64,000 nt of DNA from the NCBI GenBank assembly GCA_032718565.1, contig JAVGVS010000786.1:1-64000 (forward strand), in the 5' to 3' direction. Position 1 is the stretch's first letter, and each line of letters opens with the position of its first letter. Below are positions 24,701-40,300 of this stretch, one piece after another. Origin of the DNA: Distichodus sexfasciatus (Eukaryota; Chordata; Actinopteri; Characiformes; Distichodontidae). A program made the translations under genes and the position numbers. The notes beneath the pieces were generated by a model. That model searched no databases and was not told where the DNA came from. It worked only from the letters and a program-made list of their open reading frames with translations.

Positions 24701-27700
24701 CCCAACACTGTCTATATGTCTATATAAAACTGGCTGGAAACAAAGCGAGGCAGCTCATTAAACAGTGACAGTGTGTTGAAAGATGAATGGTTGTGCAGTT
24801 ATTCAGCATGTGCAAAAGTGGAATGCAGTACAAGACCAAACAAGCTCATGAATTGGAATATGAATATAAAATACGAGTAGAATTGAAATTTGGAAGACAT
24901 ACCAAGACAACAATTAGTTTCTTTAGGTTCCTGAAGTTGGATTATTAATTTTGGGCGGTACTAAGATGTGAAATTTAGGCAAAGTGTGTCATTTTAGGCA
25001 CCTGGTGGATCGGACCATGCGCGCCAGCAGCGTTCTCTTCTCCTCCAGGCTGAACTGCATCACTCCGGGCGTCTCAAACTTCTGCCGGATCCACTGGCAC
25101 TGCTCCAGGTCGTTGATGAACATGAACTCCACCCCGATGTGTTGGCAGTACGCCATCTGAAGACAGGACACAGAGAGGTCACAGCATGCAGACGGAGGAG
25201 ACGTTCACACCCTATTTTACCCCGATTCTCAGTCGGATTGAGACCGTTCTAGTGTGGGAAATTTTGCTGGAGTCAGGAGTGACAGATGGCATAGAAAGTG
25301 GAGCAGTATAAAAGGGCATCGTTTGACAATATCTTAAGTTTTTCCTTAAATTTGTTCGTAAGAAAGTCAACAGGGAAAGTCCGTGCGGGGCTCATGACGT
25401 GTTCTTAGCCGTCAAACCGTTCATTTGTGCATTTGTATGATGATGAATTTAACCATCTGTTTACTTTAACTGTAACTTAACTAGAGATGGATTTCGACAT
25501 AAAGTGAAAATGTGATTGCTTAAGTTTTGTAACCGTGACATGAAAACTGGCCAAGCAGAGAGAATAAAATGCACTGAAGCGAATGGGGAAAGAACGAGGG
25601 TAATGAAAGTAAGTAAAAGACGAGTGCGGGTGGAAACAGATTGAGACGTGATGTCTGAGGTGACAATAGGAACCGTGTTGCGAGAAAACGAGTGGGTTCC
25701 TATGGCAAAAAATGAACGACAGAAAAAAGGGGGGAAAAGACGAGTGCAGGGCATGAGGGTTACAGATCCAGGCAAAGAGGCCCATGCATCCTAAAACGCA
25801 GTAAAGTGTCATAATTTGAGCTCCATGTCAAATTATAGGGGGGGAAAAAAACGACCAAAAAACGGATAGAACTTGTAAACGAGTGCACGTATGTAAATAA
25901 GCTCCCCACATCGCAACAGGCCACACGTTTTAGAGCTGGAACCAAGTTTGGCAGTCAGAAAAAGGGTGTGGAATTAAAAATCGGACAACATAATTACACG
26001 GAAAGTGGATTCCAACAGGAAGTTGCTGTAATTTTAATAAATAAAGCCAGTGTTAGTGTAGTGTGTATTTATTTGAAATGAACTTGTTTTAAAAAATAAT
26101 TTTAAGAGTCATTTTAAGGTTTAAATTTAGGTTGTATTAAATTGTGTAGCTGTAGAATGGAGGAAACCCCGGTACAGCTAATGCTTTGCACAAACGTGCA
26201 AAATTTTTGTGTGCATAGATTTGATTCTTTCTACTTCCTCCTTACGAATGGTCACGAGTCTAGTCTGCATCCTCACGACTACGTCTGGCAAGAAAGTGAA
26301 CGTCTCTCAAAACCTTCACTAGTTAAATGAAAGGGACGCGAACACAGGAAGGAGGTAAACATGCCACGCGATTCACATCGCCAGCAGTTAGCAGAAGTAG
26401 AAGAACTGGCCAAGGTGTGGCACAAGTACTTATATAACACACACTTAAGCAAACATTACAACAAAAGGCAAAAGGCTAGAGGTGTGGGTTCCACTAATAA
26501 GGCAGTAAACCAACAGGGCGCAGCCCAACACAGAGCTCACAATGACGAGTTGAGGCGGTTTTCTATTCTGCTCTTTTATCTGCATCTTTTTAGTAGAGCT
26601 ACTCACTACAGCAGGAAGGTAAATGAGGTGGAAGGGGATACGGTGTAAACATTTTGCCAGTTTAAGGCCATGTCCACACGTACACGGGTATTTCTGAAAA
26701 CGGAGGTTTTTCTCTGCGTTTTGGCTTTTCGTCCACACGTGAACGGCGTTTTGGGTCAGTGAAAACGGAGGTTTTTGAAAACTCCGGCTAAAGGGGCGAT
26801 TTTTGAAAACTCTGTTTCTGCGTTTAGGTGTGGACAAGAAAAACGAAGGTTTTGAAAAACCGACCCTTTCGCGTCACACTGTGTGCCACTCATATGACGT
26901 CACAGTTTGCGCCGTGTCTACATTAGCTTTTCATCTACAAAGCAAGGCATGCTTTTGACAGCGTTTTTAGCGATTGCGCTTGGATATATTTTTGAAAACG
27001 TGCTCGATTTAAAAAAAAAAAAACCCGAAAACAGACAATCTCCGTTTTCAAAAATACCCGTGTACGTGTGGACATGGCCTAAAATGCAGACAAGGTCAAG
27101 TTGGTTCGTTGTGCCGACCCCTAAAGGGAGAAGCCGAATGAAGAGGAAGATGATGATTTGCTACAACAGGAAGCAGTACTTGTGCCATCTACGCTGCATT
27201 TTGGCAAAAATTAATTTCCCAGAATTTATAAATAATGCATTTGTGGTAGAGATGCACGATAATATCGGGATCGTATCGGAATCGTCCGATAATTTCTTAA
27301 GTTGAGTCGGCAGCGGAATCTTGTCTTTACGGGCTCAACTCTGCCTGCACATGCGAAGAATTTTTAACTAAATTGTGAGCTTGCCTCAGTTAGCAAACGT
27401 GAGCTCGTACATGGGCTGTGTCCCGAGCCGCGTACTGTCGCACTTAATAGTATGGTAAGTAAGGCGCTCTTACCATACTATTCTATGTGGTAGTATGCAT
27501 CTCAGGAAATGGGCAAGGCTGTAGCTTAACGGCTCTCCACGCACTAGGTAGTGCATATGGAAGTGTCACACACGCCCTACTTCACTTGGTGCACCACATA
27601 GGGCGGGAAGTGACTTTCTTAAAATGTTGCGTGCTACGCTGGAAATGCTCTGCCCTCGCTCCACTCTGCTGTCACGCTCCCTTGACTTGCCGCCGTGTTA

Positions 27701-28282
27701 GAAAGGTCCGAACTATGGCGTTATTTATGTGCCCAAATTGCCGTGTCGTGGAACTTTGGCGAGCAAAATATCGCCTCTACGTGCTGGACTCGTTATCGAT
27801 ATCGTTATCGTGCCCTAATTCCCATATCGTGCAGCCCTAGTTAGCAGCGAAGTGATTATTATACTTCCAAAACCCAAACTGCTGTAAATCTTCTCACTGT
27901 CAGAGGCAACGGAAGGCCTTAATACAGCAAGACGAGCTTGTGTGTGTGTGTGTGTACCTCTAGACGGCGGATGATCTCCCGAAGGGGTAGTGCGCTCTCC
28001 GTGCCCCCGATGAAGGTGGTAGTCGGCAAGCGGAACACTTTGTCCAGGTCCGACTCGTCCAGCCCATAGAAGCCTACAGGCAAGAGTCAGTCCACGATCC
28101 ACGGCAGGAGAGACGGAGGAAGGAGGGAGGGAGCAGATGGGAGAGATGAAGGTGGACAGGGAGGGGATGAAGAGGAAAGATGAATCGTTCGGAGCGTGAA
28201 CGAGTGAGAAAACAGAAAACAAGAGAACAAAAAGGACGGCAGAAACAGAGAGAAAGGGAGAAGAGATGACGAGAGAAGGAGA

Positions 28283-28324
<42 letters not shown>

Positions 28325-31300
28325 GGTCAGGAACGAGGTGTGAAATGTGGAAATAGCGTGAGCATATATACACATTACAGTGATGGAAGGATTTCAGGAT
28401 TACACAAAAATGTCATTAATGTTAATAAAAATGGAATAATAAACATGAGCAGCCAAAGCCACAATAAATGGTGTAGGAGAGAAGCATTAGTATGTTAGTA
28501 GACGGATGGATGGATGGATGGAGAAGACAAAGTGAAGTGGAGGAAAAGGAGGAAAGAGGGATGAAGGTGAATTAAAAAGGGCAGAGTGAAAAGGAGAATG
28601 GTGGGAGAGGGTTGAAATAAAAGAGAGGAGAAACATAAGTTACTCATTGTCAGCGTTTTATTATTATGCTTATAAGCGTTGGCGTGGCTTGTGGAAGCGG
28701 CAGAGCGTCGGAGCGCGTAACGTTTTATGTGTCAGCATGAATGAGAAGCGGGAAAAGTCTTTGGCTAAAGTTGAAGCGTTATGAATGACGGCTTTTTTCC
28801 TGTTTTTGACTAGAAGCAGACGGTCAAAACCCATGACTCACAAACTCAACTCGTCATGGAACCGAGGCCTCGTCAAAAACTAGGGGTGTGCAAAAAAAAA
28901 TCTAATCCATTCAAAATCGATTCATGCATTCCAAAAAAACATTTTTCAACTCACGTAATGGCACTAGTTCCACCTTTTCCACCGACACAAGTTCCGTCCC
29001 GAGCCGCGTTCTACTACACTTAGTAGTATGGTAGGCAAGGCGCTCTTATCATACTTTTATATGTGGTAGTACGAATCTCAGGAAGTAGTCGGCGTTGTAG
29101 CTTAACGCCTCTCTACGCACTAGGTAGTGCACGATTTGACATGGTACACCACATATGATGGGAAGTGACTTATTCTTAAAACGCTGGAAATATTCCGCCC
29201 CCGCTCCGCTCAGCTTTTACGCTCGCTTGACTTGGCGCTGTGTTAGAAATGTCAAAGTTATAGCATTCATTTTGTGCCAAACTGCAGGCAGTGGAACATC
29301 TTGTCTTTACGCGCTCAACTCTGACTTCCTCATTTATCGGCATCGATAGATATAAGCATGAAAAGTATCGGATATTGACATTGGCTGATAATTCCTATGT
29401 CGTGCGTACTCTACTTGACCTTTTCCGACCTAGAGTAAGTCTGGGGACAAATGTCCGATTCTACACCAGTAGATTGGGGGAGAGACCTTCCTTTGGGGAC
29501 CAAAAAAAATCTATTAAAAGGAATGTAAGGAAACTAAGAGCAGAAAAGCGTTCACTACTGAGGTTATGGTTATGAACTGAGTAAACATGGCACGATACCA
29601 CTTTTTTATGTCTGATATGATACTGAAATATTAAATTTGGATATCTGCTGATACGATACAAATCCAATACAGTCTGAGTTTTCCTAAATAGAAAGAAAAA
29701 ATGCTTTTAAACAGAAAGTGCTTTTAAAATGTCTGAATACATATCTGAGATTATTCTGTTATGCTTAAGGAAATACAGCGGTACCTTGATTTACGAGCGT
29801 CCCAACTAACGAGTTTTTCCAGATACGAGCCGTCTCTCGGCCGTTTTTTTGCTTTGAGTTGAGAGCTAAAATTCGGGTTATGAGCCAGCTTCAGATACCC
29901 CACCGCTAGGGGAACTGACAACGGAGGAGCTAAAGGAGCTACAGACGCGGCAGCACACGGAGGTTTTGCAGGAAACAGGTGACGCAGAGGAGGTTATCTC
30001 TACAAGTGAGATAAAGGAAACGTTGGGAATGTGGGAGAAACTTTAAGACTTTATTCAAAAGAAACACCCAGAAAAAGCTATAGCTGGGCGTGCGACGGCG
30101 CTATTTAATGACACTAAATAGAAGCATGCTGAAAGGGAGGATGAAACAGACCACATCGGACAGGTTTCTATCGAAAACCCCTGCAGATGAAAGGGAGGAA
30201 AACGTGGCGAAACAGGCAAAATCAGCGAATAAGATTCAGTTATTCAGTTCAGCCTTTCTCCTCCACCTTCGTCAGCATCTTCAAGTCGTCGGATCTCCAA
30301 GGGAAATGCTGTACATTATACTTAATAAAACCAGTTTATTGCAGTACATTCTATTGTATTGAGTTTTTATACAATATTCGTTATTCATAAGCACATTTTT
30401 CTTATTTAAAAACATTTAAATTCATTTCAATGGGAAAAATTTATTTGACATACGAGTAACTTGAGTTACAAGTTCCGTCACGGAACAAGTAAAACTCGTA
30501 AGTCAAGGTACCACTTGTACTTGACTAAACAGTGTTTTCCAACTAAACCAAGGTAATAATTACACACCCATATATATATGTTAAATGATTAATTTATTAA
30601 AATAATGTCTCAAAAGATTATTCATTTAAACACAGTTGTGTAATTTAGTGACGCTCCCTAATCCTGCGGCGCTAAAACCATCAGGAACACAGAGATTGTG
30701 AGTGAGAGCTGGTGTTGTTAAGGAAATTAAACAGTATAATGGTGTGATTTATTTTTGAGCTTGTAGTGTGTTGCGTTGCTTGTTCTGCTCGTCGTCGTAT
30801 CAAAATGTAGGAATTAGCGCAAACGTCGAACAATAAACCAGCTTTACCGCAGTGACACTTCCTGCAGCGATACCCGATTCAGCTTTTTGAGTCGTTATCG
30901 GACCGTCATCCCATCGGTGCCATCTTTAGGCTACACTCATCGTTAGGGTCACGGAATGGCGACGGAAAATATAGTGACGCAAACACTGTGTGTGTGTGTG
31001 TTGCACAGAAAGCAGCAGCAGCAGCAGCTTGTCCAAATGGAATCTGGTCTCACTGATATCATGAGATGTTGAGCATGGGGGAAAAAGCAGCGGTCATGCA
31101 CGTGAGGCTGGATAAAAGGGAAATTTAATCTCGAGTTTCAAGCAAAAACTCTTTAGGTTAAGCGTCTAAAAATCAAAAATCGGGGAGAGAAAAGAGCGGG
31201 AGAGAGAGAGAGACTGAAAAGACGCAGCCTCTCGTATGAATGCATTTTGGTGTGTGCGTTGTGAGTGTGTAAGTGTGTGTGTGGTGAAATAACAATAAAT

Positions 31301-34300
31301 TCATTACATGGAAATTAACCATCACATCCGTCCGGAAACGGAGCTTTCTGGTAAGCCGTACTACCAGGGAAAAAAAATAAAAATAAAATAAAAATCAAAA
31401 AGCCAGCAGGTCCATCTTTTGCTTCTGAGATGAAAAAAAAATCTTCATTTGTACTCATTAAGCTGTCCTTCCAGCCACACTCCGTCGCAGAACATCGGGC
31501 CTCTCTTCCGGCTCTCATGCGATTCAACTCCAAATTGGAGCCTGAAGCGACACTTGTAAGCTAGTAAAAATTTAGACTAATTCAGCTTCGATCCTAACCC
31601 AATTGGATGCTTTCCGGGATTCTTGGCCCCGACACGGGCCGATCCAGCACTTGTTAGTTAATAAACGACTCATATCAGGGGTTTCCACGTCCAGGCTTGG
31701 AGGGCTGCTATTTTGTTGCTAAATTTATACTGGCAATAATTGGTATCCTGTACCTGAGGTCGACCGATATTGGCTTTTCTGGGTCGATTTCGATACCGAT
31801 TATTGCCAGTATATATTTGAGGTCGACCGATATTGGCTTTTCTGGGTCGATTTCGATACCGATTATTGCCAGTATATATTTGAGGTCGACCGATGTGAAA
31901 ACTTTCTGGAGTGCGATTTGATGCGATTATTGCCGAAATATATATTTGGTCGACCAACGTGGCTTTTCTGGGCGATTCGATACCATTGTGCCACGATTAT
32001 TGCCCGGTATATATTTGGTCGACCAATATTGGTTTTTCTGAACCAATTTCGATAGCGGTCACCGGTTCAAGGCACTCATGAGCTAAGGTACCGTCCCCAA
32101 GCCCTGCTTCCCACGTTAGCTGCCCACTGCTCGCTCCTTCGCGAACGGGTCAGTCACATTTCGTTCGTTCCTGAGCGTGATATAATATACTGGAGTTGAG
32201 AAGAAACGCCGTCCGGTGCATTTCTGTCATGGAGTAAAAGAGAGATGCCGAGTCATTCACACCCAAACGTACAGCTCTTGTGACACACCCAGAAGCATGT
32301 TTCCTAAGCATTGAGCATTTGCCATCCGGTGCAGGTTGAAGCGTCCGTCTCGACGCACCGTTAATGCACATTAATGCAAAACCCAGGCAATAATCGGCAA
32401 CAAGCAGCGTTATCACGTTTACCCCTTTTTATGCTTTGATACATTTCAGTAAAGTGAGATTTGTAGTCAGACTCTGCGAAGCAAAACAGAGAGAAGGGGA
32501 AGGGGAGTCAGCGGACATGGTGATTAAGTTTGTCTTCTCATTCCTTTGCAGTGATGATTTTCATGAACAGCTTTTCACTCGAGTCATTGCTACGTTACAT
32601 GAGAGGGTTAGTTGTGGTCTGGGTAAAAATAAACATTCCTAATCGCAGAAATGCAACAAATGTTTTTGTAAACTAAAACTAATACTCGACATGTAATGTT
32701 TTTAAAAAACATTTTAATAGATATTTCACAGTGTTTAAAATGAGTGTGGAAGGTTTTACCAGCATAAGCATGCGTCATGCACTGAAAAACAATCATAACA
32801 CCGTTTTAATTAATTTTTATTTTTAAATATTACACTCGCTGCAATTGTATATAAAATTTGAGCAGCTTGGAGAAGTAACTAGCAAAGGCAAAGAAAAATT
32901 TTATGAAGATAAATTTAAAATGTAATATTCAAAAATTACCTAAATTTTTGATCAATAAGTGACATTTTTAGATTTGTAATAGCGAAGTGTTGTACTGACT
33001 ATACTGGCGCACGTACTTTTTGTTAATCTTGAAGATACCAACAGGTGTCAGTGTACACTATAAAAGCGTCCAGTCTGCACTTAAAAAGTGAAAGAAAGAA
33101 GAAAGAAGAGGAAAGAAGTGGCAGTGCAAAAAAAACATTTTGCTGTGAAATGAGGGAAAAAAAAAAAAAATGTTGAAGATAAAATTAATTGCTGATGTTA
33201 CGGAGGTGCAAAAGCGGCAAAACAAGCAATGCTGACGTCACGTACCAAAACTTGAACACACTGCCACCCTCATTTTTGCAGGTACTGCAACTGGCGCATT
33301 AATTTCTGACGACGTGATAGGCGGACGCGTCTAAAAACGCTGAAAGCGTGGTAGCCCGCCCAGCAGCGTCTTGGCGTAAGCGTGGCGTTAAGTATATTTT
33401 GCTCTGACGCGTTAACATTTAGCATTATTAAATGAATCATTTTAAAACACTGTGGGGTTTGTTTTTGTTCCTATTCTTTTTTTAAAATGGAAATAAATAA
33501 AATGCTACAAAGAACAGGAACACAAGCCGAGCTGCCACTAATTTCAAAACTCCAGTAAAAAACACTACAGGGCTCACAAACTCGCAGTTCAACACACAAT
33601 TCTGAGAGAAAAGCACAGGTCAGGGCAAAACAGCGTCCCAAAATCATTCACCTGCACTAACAGAAACACACCCAAAAACATAAAAGCTGCCATTTCACAT
33701 AGTAGGATTTATATTTTTGGTTACTTAGCAGTCCCTTGAGAGACATTAAAACAGCGCCAACACCACCTCAAAAACGCCATCAAAACACAAGTTTAAAAAG
33801 GGAGACCTCGCACCTTTGCCCAGTGTCGTGCTGATGCAATCCAATACTTTTTAAGATCAAAAAATGTGATGTGGATAAATTGTTTCTTTTTTTCTGAATT
33901 ATTACATTTCTAGTGCTCTTTGTATTCCTTTTCTCAATTTTTTGTCTTTCAGACAAGATCAGATTGTACTGGTATCAACATTGGTAATGTCGAAATTATC
34001 ATTTTACATACTGGCAGACACCAACGTCCACCGATACAATCTGATGCACCTCATGATATGGAATTTTTAGGATCAAATTTTTATATTGAACTATACTTTG
34101 GGGTTTTTTTTCTGCGTTATGAAACCTATATATAGCAATAGTTTGACTCTCTAGTATTAATTGTGAATATAGTGATTTGGCCCTTGTTCAAATTTTTTGT
34201 CTTTAAAATTTAGGTACATGAATAAAAATATAAACTTCCATAAAGTACTTCGACATTAGTGTCGCCCAGAAAAATCTGTTTTGATAACCAGGACCTGCAA

Positions 34301-37300
34301 TATCGATACTGATACTTTTCATGATATGGAATTTTTTAACATCAAAAATTTATATTGGTAAATTTGATAAATTGGTTAACTGATTTAGTGCACTACAAAG
34401 CCTAGCTAACTGTCCTAGTTATTGTTTTCTAGTGCTCCTTGTATTAATCAGATGTATCATTAAAAAATTGACACTTTTTTCACAATATAGATTTTTTTTT
34501 TACATACATTTTTTATATATCAAGCAAATAAATTGATCCACATTTTTCGCAGCGCTATAAGCCTAGCTGCCTTCAAGTGGGGGTCCAAGCATGACGGTAA
34601 ATACATAATATAGAAAAACTGGTTAACATTTCAAGTTCACAAAAGTACAGGTTCCTTTTTTATTTCGCACTATAGTAAGGTGAAAACCTTGAAGAGCGGA
34701 GCAGGTACAAATCAAATTTATACAAGTATTGTTCTCAAAGTTCGCGTTTTCCACCTTACAAGTTGATCTAAGTTGCAAAACGAATGGAGAGGGCGACTGA
34801 CTAACTTCTATCTACTGCTGGCTACAAATTCAAAAAAAAAAAGCTAGACAAAAGAGCTAGAGAAATAGAGAGAAATAGAGGCGACAGGCAGATAGAGCCG
34901 CCCATCTGTGACTCCTACCTCCGACAGTTAGAACACTGAGACGTTCCTTGAAATGCGCAAGGTCTGGAGAAGCAGTGGTGGGGAGGAAAAGATCGGAAAG
35001 GTTAACAACTGACACCAATGAGACAGAAAACAAATGAGGAGGCCAAATACCAGCGCAAACTGAGCAGCACCAAGAGCTCTTGTGAACTACTGGTCGTCAG
35101 AAACACACACACACACAAACCACACGCCAAACTTACGCTGCGAGTCGACATCTTTACTGTTGCCTTTAACTAGAGATGCACCGATACCAAACCGATACGA
35201 GCACGAGAACTTTTAGTTGTGTGCCGATGCAGTACCGATACTTCTTAGATTCTTGAATGTAACCCAATTAATTGGGGAGGCAGATTTTATTTTCTCCTTT
35301 GCAGATTATAATAGGCTAAATATCCAAATCATTAACACAAGGCTATTCCCGCCAAAAAATAAGCAGATCTTTCTGGTTTGGCAACAAAAATGTCATCATT
35401 AGACAAAATGTAAATATAAGCAGATAAATGAAATGAAATGTGCTGCATAATTAACACAGTCAACTTAAACGTCAGCAAAACTTACTCTGTTGACACATTC
35501 AGGGCTCCAGACAAAAGAAAGAAGTTAGGAGCCTGGCTAATATTTACATTACGATAATATTCCTCGATTTTTGATTGGCTAGCAAGAGAGAAGTGATGTT
35601 GACGAGCAAAGCGCTGTTCTAGAAGTTGAACGGATTTCAATTTGAAGCACTCTGAACCGCTGCGTAAAAAACAAAAGAAAACAAAAACCTGTCCACCAAA
35701 AGCGGCTTTTTTGGGCTGAGGTGGATCCATACTCACTTCAAAGCACTTTCTACTCAAGCGCTTGTTGTTGTTGCTAAGTTCTGGCGGCCGGGAACTACTG
35801 CGTTGGTCCTGTTCCGCCTAGAAAACATTGTAGCATGTTCCTTTGAGTTCGGAAGATTAGATGCGCTATTCGGCTTCATCGTAACGCGCTCTTCTTTTAC
35901 TGTCTATGGATACAGCAGGATTTTTATGTTTATTTATTTATTTATTTTTTTCTCGCGGGGCGTGATCTATGACCAACAACTATAAGCGTTGTGGGAAACG
36001 CTGGGGCTGAGACTATCTGCGCATAATTAAAAGCCGTTTCTTGCTTCTTTAAAACAAAAAAAATTCCCTTGGATTGAGAGAGACGGTTGCTGATGGCGAC
36101 TGGAAGGGCTCAAACTAGTTGTGGAAAATAAAATCAGTCGCACTGGCAGGCGTGCAGTCGCCATCCTGGAGCCTGGATTTCTGGCTGTGGGCAGGACCTC
36201 TGAACGCGAAGTTCTGGATCGTTAATCTCCCCCTGCGACATTGAAGTCCAGGTAGGACAACAAATTACGTCCGCCGACCTGACCAGTTTGTTGTAGTGAA
36301 ATTCCGTTGAGTGGTATCGGTCGTCGTATCGGCAATTTTATTCTGATATATTAATGAAGCCGCCGGCCCGATACCCGATACTGATATCGCTTCTCCACGT
36401 TGCAACCTACAACTAACTCTGTCAAGCGTTGAAAAAATTGTACAAATTCTTTCACTGTTGCAAAAATTTATTAGCAATAAAAAGCACTGCATACATTAAA
36501 AGCCACCAGGAGCCACCAGGATCATGCGTAAGTGTTAGAGGTGTGAACCTTCACTAGCCTCACGATTTGATTCAATTATGATGATCATGTCAACGATTCG
36601 GTGCGATATCTGCATCACGATGCACGTCATCAATTTTTCCTCACATTGCATGCCGATCGGGCAGCCATAGTTACTACTGGGATGTTCTTCTTAACCAGAA
36701 TTTTTAAGCTGCTTGGCGAGGAAAATCACCAACTGATTCTGTCAGGGGACCCGACTCAGACTGTCATTTTTTAGATATCTGCATTAAATTAATATTCATA
36801 AGATGCGAAATCATCTGTTAATGTTTAAAAAGGCAAATACAATCAAATAATAAAAAAGTGATTTCAGTAGTGAAACTGGATTGCAAGTCACGGACCACCT
36901 GCAATGCTGTCGCGGACCACCAGGGCGCAGAGAACCACTGGCTAAAAACCCTCGATATAGTCGCTGATGGTCTGCGACTTTCGTCGATCTGGGAATCGTC
37001 CACGTCTGATCGCGATGCATCGATTATCTGATTAATATCAACACCACCAATTGATATACATCGATTCAATTATCAAGCGAGCTCATTACATAGACCAAAA
37101 TGTAAACATCGTCAGACATACACACTGTAACATCACTTTATCTTTAAATGAAGTCTATTTTTGTTAAAAGAGTAAATATAGGTATATGCTTATAGCGTGG
37201 TTGACTCTAGTGCTATTTTTTTGTTTTTATTAGGAGATTGCTTTTTCAAATTTTGTCTTTAAAATGTCATACTTGAAAAAAAGTATCCGACTGCAAGTAC

Positions 37301-40300
37301 CAATATGCGATACCCGATATAATCTGATACTTTTTCTGTCTGAATTAATAAGATCAAAAATTTGATATTGAATCGATAAAACTGGTTCATTATTCAGAGA
37401 GGATCATTTTTATTTAAACGTCTAGTTTAGCTCTGGGATAATGTCCAATAATATTTTTTAGAGCTCTTTTGTGATTTGATATGAATGGAATTGATTAGCC
37501 ATTGTATCCAACAAATACGTCTCATCAATCGCTGCTCCTGTGTTAAACTGAATCGACATCGTACTGTAGCAGACTTTGGCAGACATTAAAACCTTTGCCC
37601 TTTGAATCAATATATTTTTACATCATGATTTATATCCCTAGTATACACAATGACTTGTGAAATGGCAATTTTCACAAAGATATTTTTATATTAACGACAA
37701 TATTAAGACAACAAGACTCCAGGGGCTTTGCTTATCTAACTTCAGTAAATGATATAATAATCACGTTACTGTAAAATGCAACAGTGAACGAATTGTAAAA
37801 ATCTGTCAACATTTTGCCAGTTATATGCAAGGATACAGGCTCCCTTTTTTGACTCAACAGTGTAGAAAGCAGAAAATAGCCGCATTTCAGCACCTCTACA
37901 AGTGTGACTTTACTGAACATATTTTCATCGTAATCAAATAAATCACATCAGGCCACCGTGTCCGGCGAAAGACCGCCTAAAAGACCTACGGACAAAAAAA
38001 CCCCAAACACCACCACAATACAACACAACGCAAAAACGCACATACAAGGCCATAAGCCCTGCCATAGCGTAGCGCCCAGCACAACTAACACACAGCTAAA
38101 TGGCGCCACTCCTGCTTCAAATTCCACACGATGCAGGCGTCGACGGCCTTCTTCTAGATTCTAACAACCCCTAAAACGGCCAGAGCAGGAAAGAACGTGT
38201 CAAAAAAGGCAAAAATGATCTCAACCACATGCCATGTGAGTCTTAACAAGACTGTAAAGTTGTCAACTGGGTAAATGCATCACATCAAACGCTGCCCACA
38301 TACTAAACTCAGCTGAACAGATTTGTCGATTTTCTGCCAACATGCCCACCACCGGTTACTTAATACTTCTCCTCTTGTGCTCCAAAAAAGATTCTTGATG
38401 CTTTATATTTACAAAGCATTTTATTTCTAAAAACGTGGCGTAATCAGCGTGAGACTATGTGGGGCTCTGTGATGTGAGTGTCGTAATCTGCCTTATTTGT
38501 AATATTTTTTTGCATCCTTGTGAGGCAGTTTACCCAATACTACATACCATCACATGGACGCTGGGTGAAAGCATTAGCAATTTGAGACAGCAGTGCTAAC
38601 ATTTTTTGGAAACAGTCCTCACGAGTGACCCCTACTGGACACTTTGCCCATCTTGATAATGCTGCTGCTGTGAAACTATGAGCTAAAAAAATTCTAAGCT
38701 ACTTATTTTTCTGTCATGTTATAAAAAGGCTATCAATACATATTTCAGAGCAATCACCGATGCAAAAAAGATGAAATAAAAAGCTTTAATTCATCAGTGA
38801 CAGAAAATTTTAATTCTTAACAATCATTTTAATAAATATTTAAAACAATATATTAATAATATAATTATTTATATATTAATATAATTAATTAATTAAATTT
38901 AGAGAAAATCTGCTCTATCATGACATAGTGTTATCGGGATATCGGGAGATTTTGCTCATATCGCACAGCTCTACTATGTATGGTTGCAAATAATATACTG
39001 ACCCAATGTCTCCGTTTTGACCAATCTCAGAAAACGCAGGGCTGGCCATATTACACTGTCAAAATTTTAGCACAGAATAAAGTGGATTATAGGTAATCTA
39101 TCGTTTAAAAAGAGCACGTTTGAGCTACTGATATCATGTTTGATTTTCATATCGGCGCATCACTAATTTAGGTACCACCATTTAAACTTTAACGGGACTG
39201 ATAACATGAGAATGTATAGCATGGTCTAGTTGCAAATATTACAAACACCTTATTGGGTCCCTCCAGGATTTCGTGGGTCTTTTTTAGATTGTTGCAGCCT
39301 AAAATGGCTGATTTTGCAGCAGCTTTTCTAAAACATTGCGATGTTTTTAGGCGTTTTGTTGCTGGAGCAAATCAAAGTCGCAGAAAAATGTGCAATTTTG
39401 TCGCACTTTATAATGAATCTTTAACAAATAATTAAAATGAAGGGAACAAAACCACTATTCTTTTTAATAACCATTAATCATTTAGTTATTTTTGCTGTTT
39501 TTAATCACACGTTTCCTGCGTCCTCTAAACGTAACAAGGAAGCGAGTTCACTGACGTACGGCTCAACGCTTTGCGGGAAACGACAGTGATTGATCAAAAA
39601 AATCAGAAAAGTTGGTCAAAATTGCACGGTAGTAATGAATTTGCGGGGATTGGCTTCGTTTGCGTTAAAAGTTGCGATCGCAACATCGTGAAATCCTGGA
39701 GGGTCTGCTTATTGCTTAGGCAGGACTGCATTAAAAGAAAAATGTATAAAATGAAAAGTTATTAAAAGGAACAACTCAGTTTGAACTTGTTATTTGAGAA
39801 CGTTTACCATCTAAAACAAATATATGAGTTGGCAAAAAATATTAACCTGTAACCTGATGGACTTGGAAACACTCACCTTAATGTAGTAAACTTTTGTGAT
39901 TTTCAACTGAATTTTTATAATTACGTTTCTAAGATGTTCAGGCATTTGTAGCCATAATACGTGTAGTTTTGTGTTGTTAATACGGTTGAATGCCAGAAAT
40001 GTTGTTATTAGAAGAGCAAACATTGAAGTTAGTAGAAGAGAACAAACAAAACGTCATCAGTCACTGAACAACGGAGCAGCAGGAAAGCACAGCTTTCGTG
40101 ACTCGACTTGAAATGAAAGACAAAGATACGAACTAAGCAACGCCTCCTAAGCCGTACCTCAACCCCTTCGAGTGTCAGTCCCTAGATTAAAAGGGAGCCT
40201 TTTTGGGGTTGCCTCTAGCAGGAAAACAGTGCAGGCCGAGTCTCATCGCGGACTAAGAAGTACAGAAGCGAACAGTGCGCGAGCGTGGCGAAAAAAGAGA

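Noticed and set aside
26907..27305. 132-codon open frame
   Set aside because: Most of it lies inside an inverted-repeat DNA element and continues into flanking sequence. No transposase motif.
27815..28375. 186-codon open frame on the minus strand
   Set aside because: It starts in the CT repeat and crosses the ogdh exon 27958-28073 in the wrong frame.
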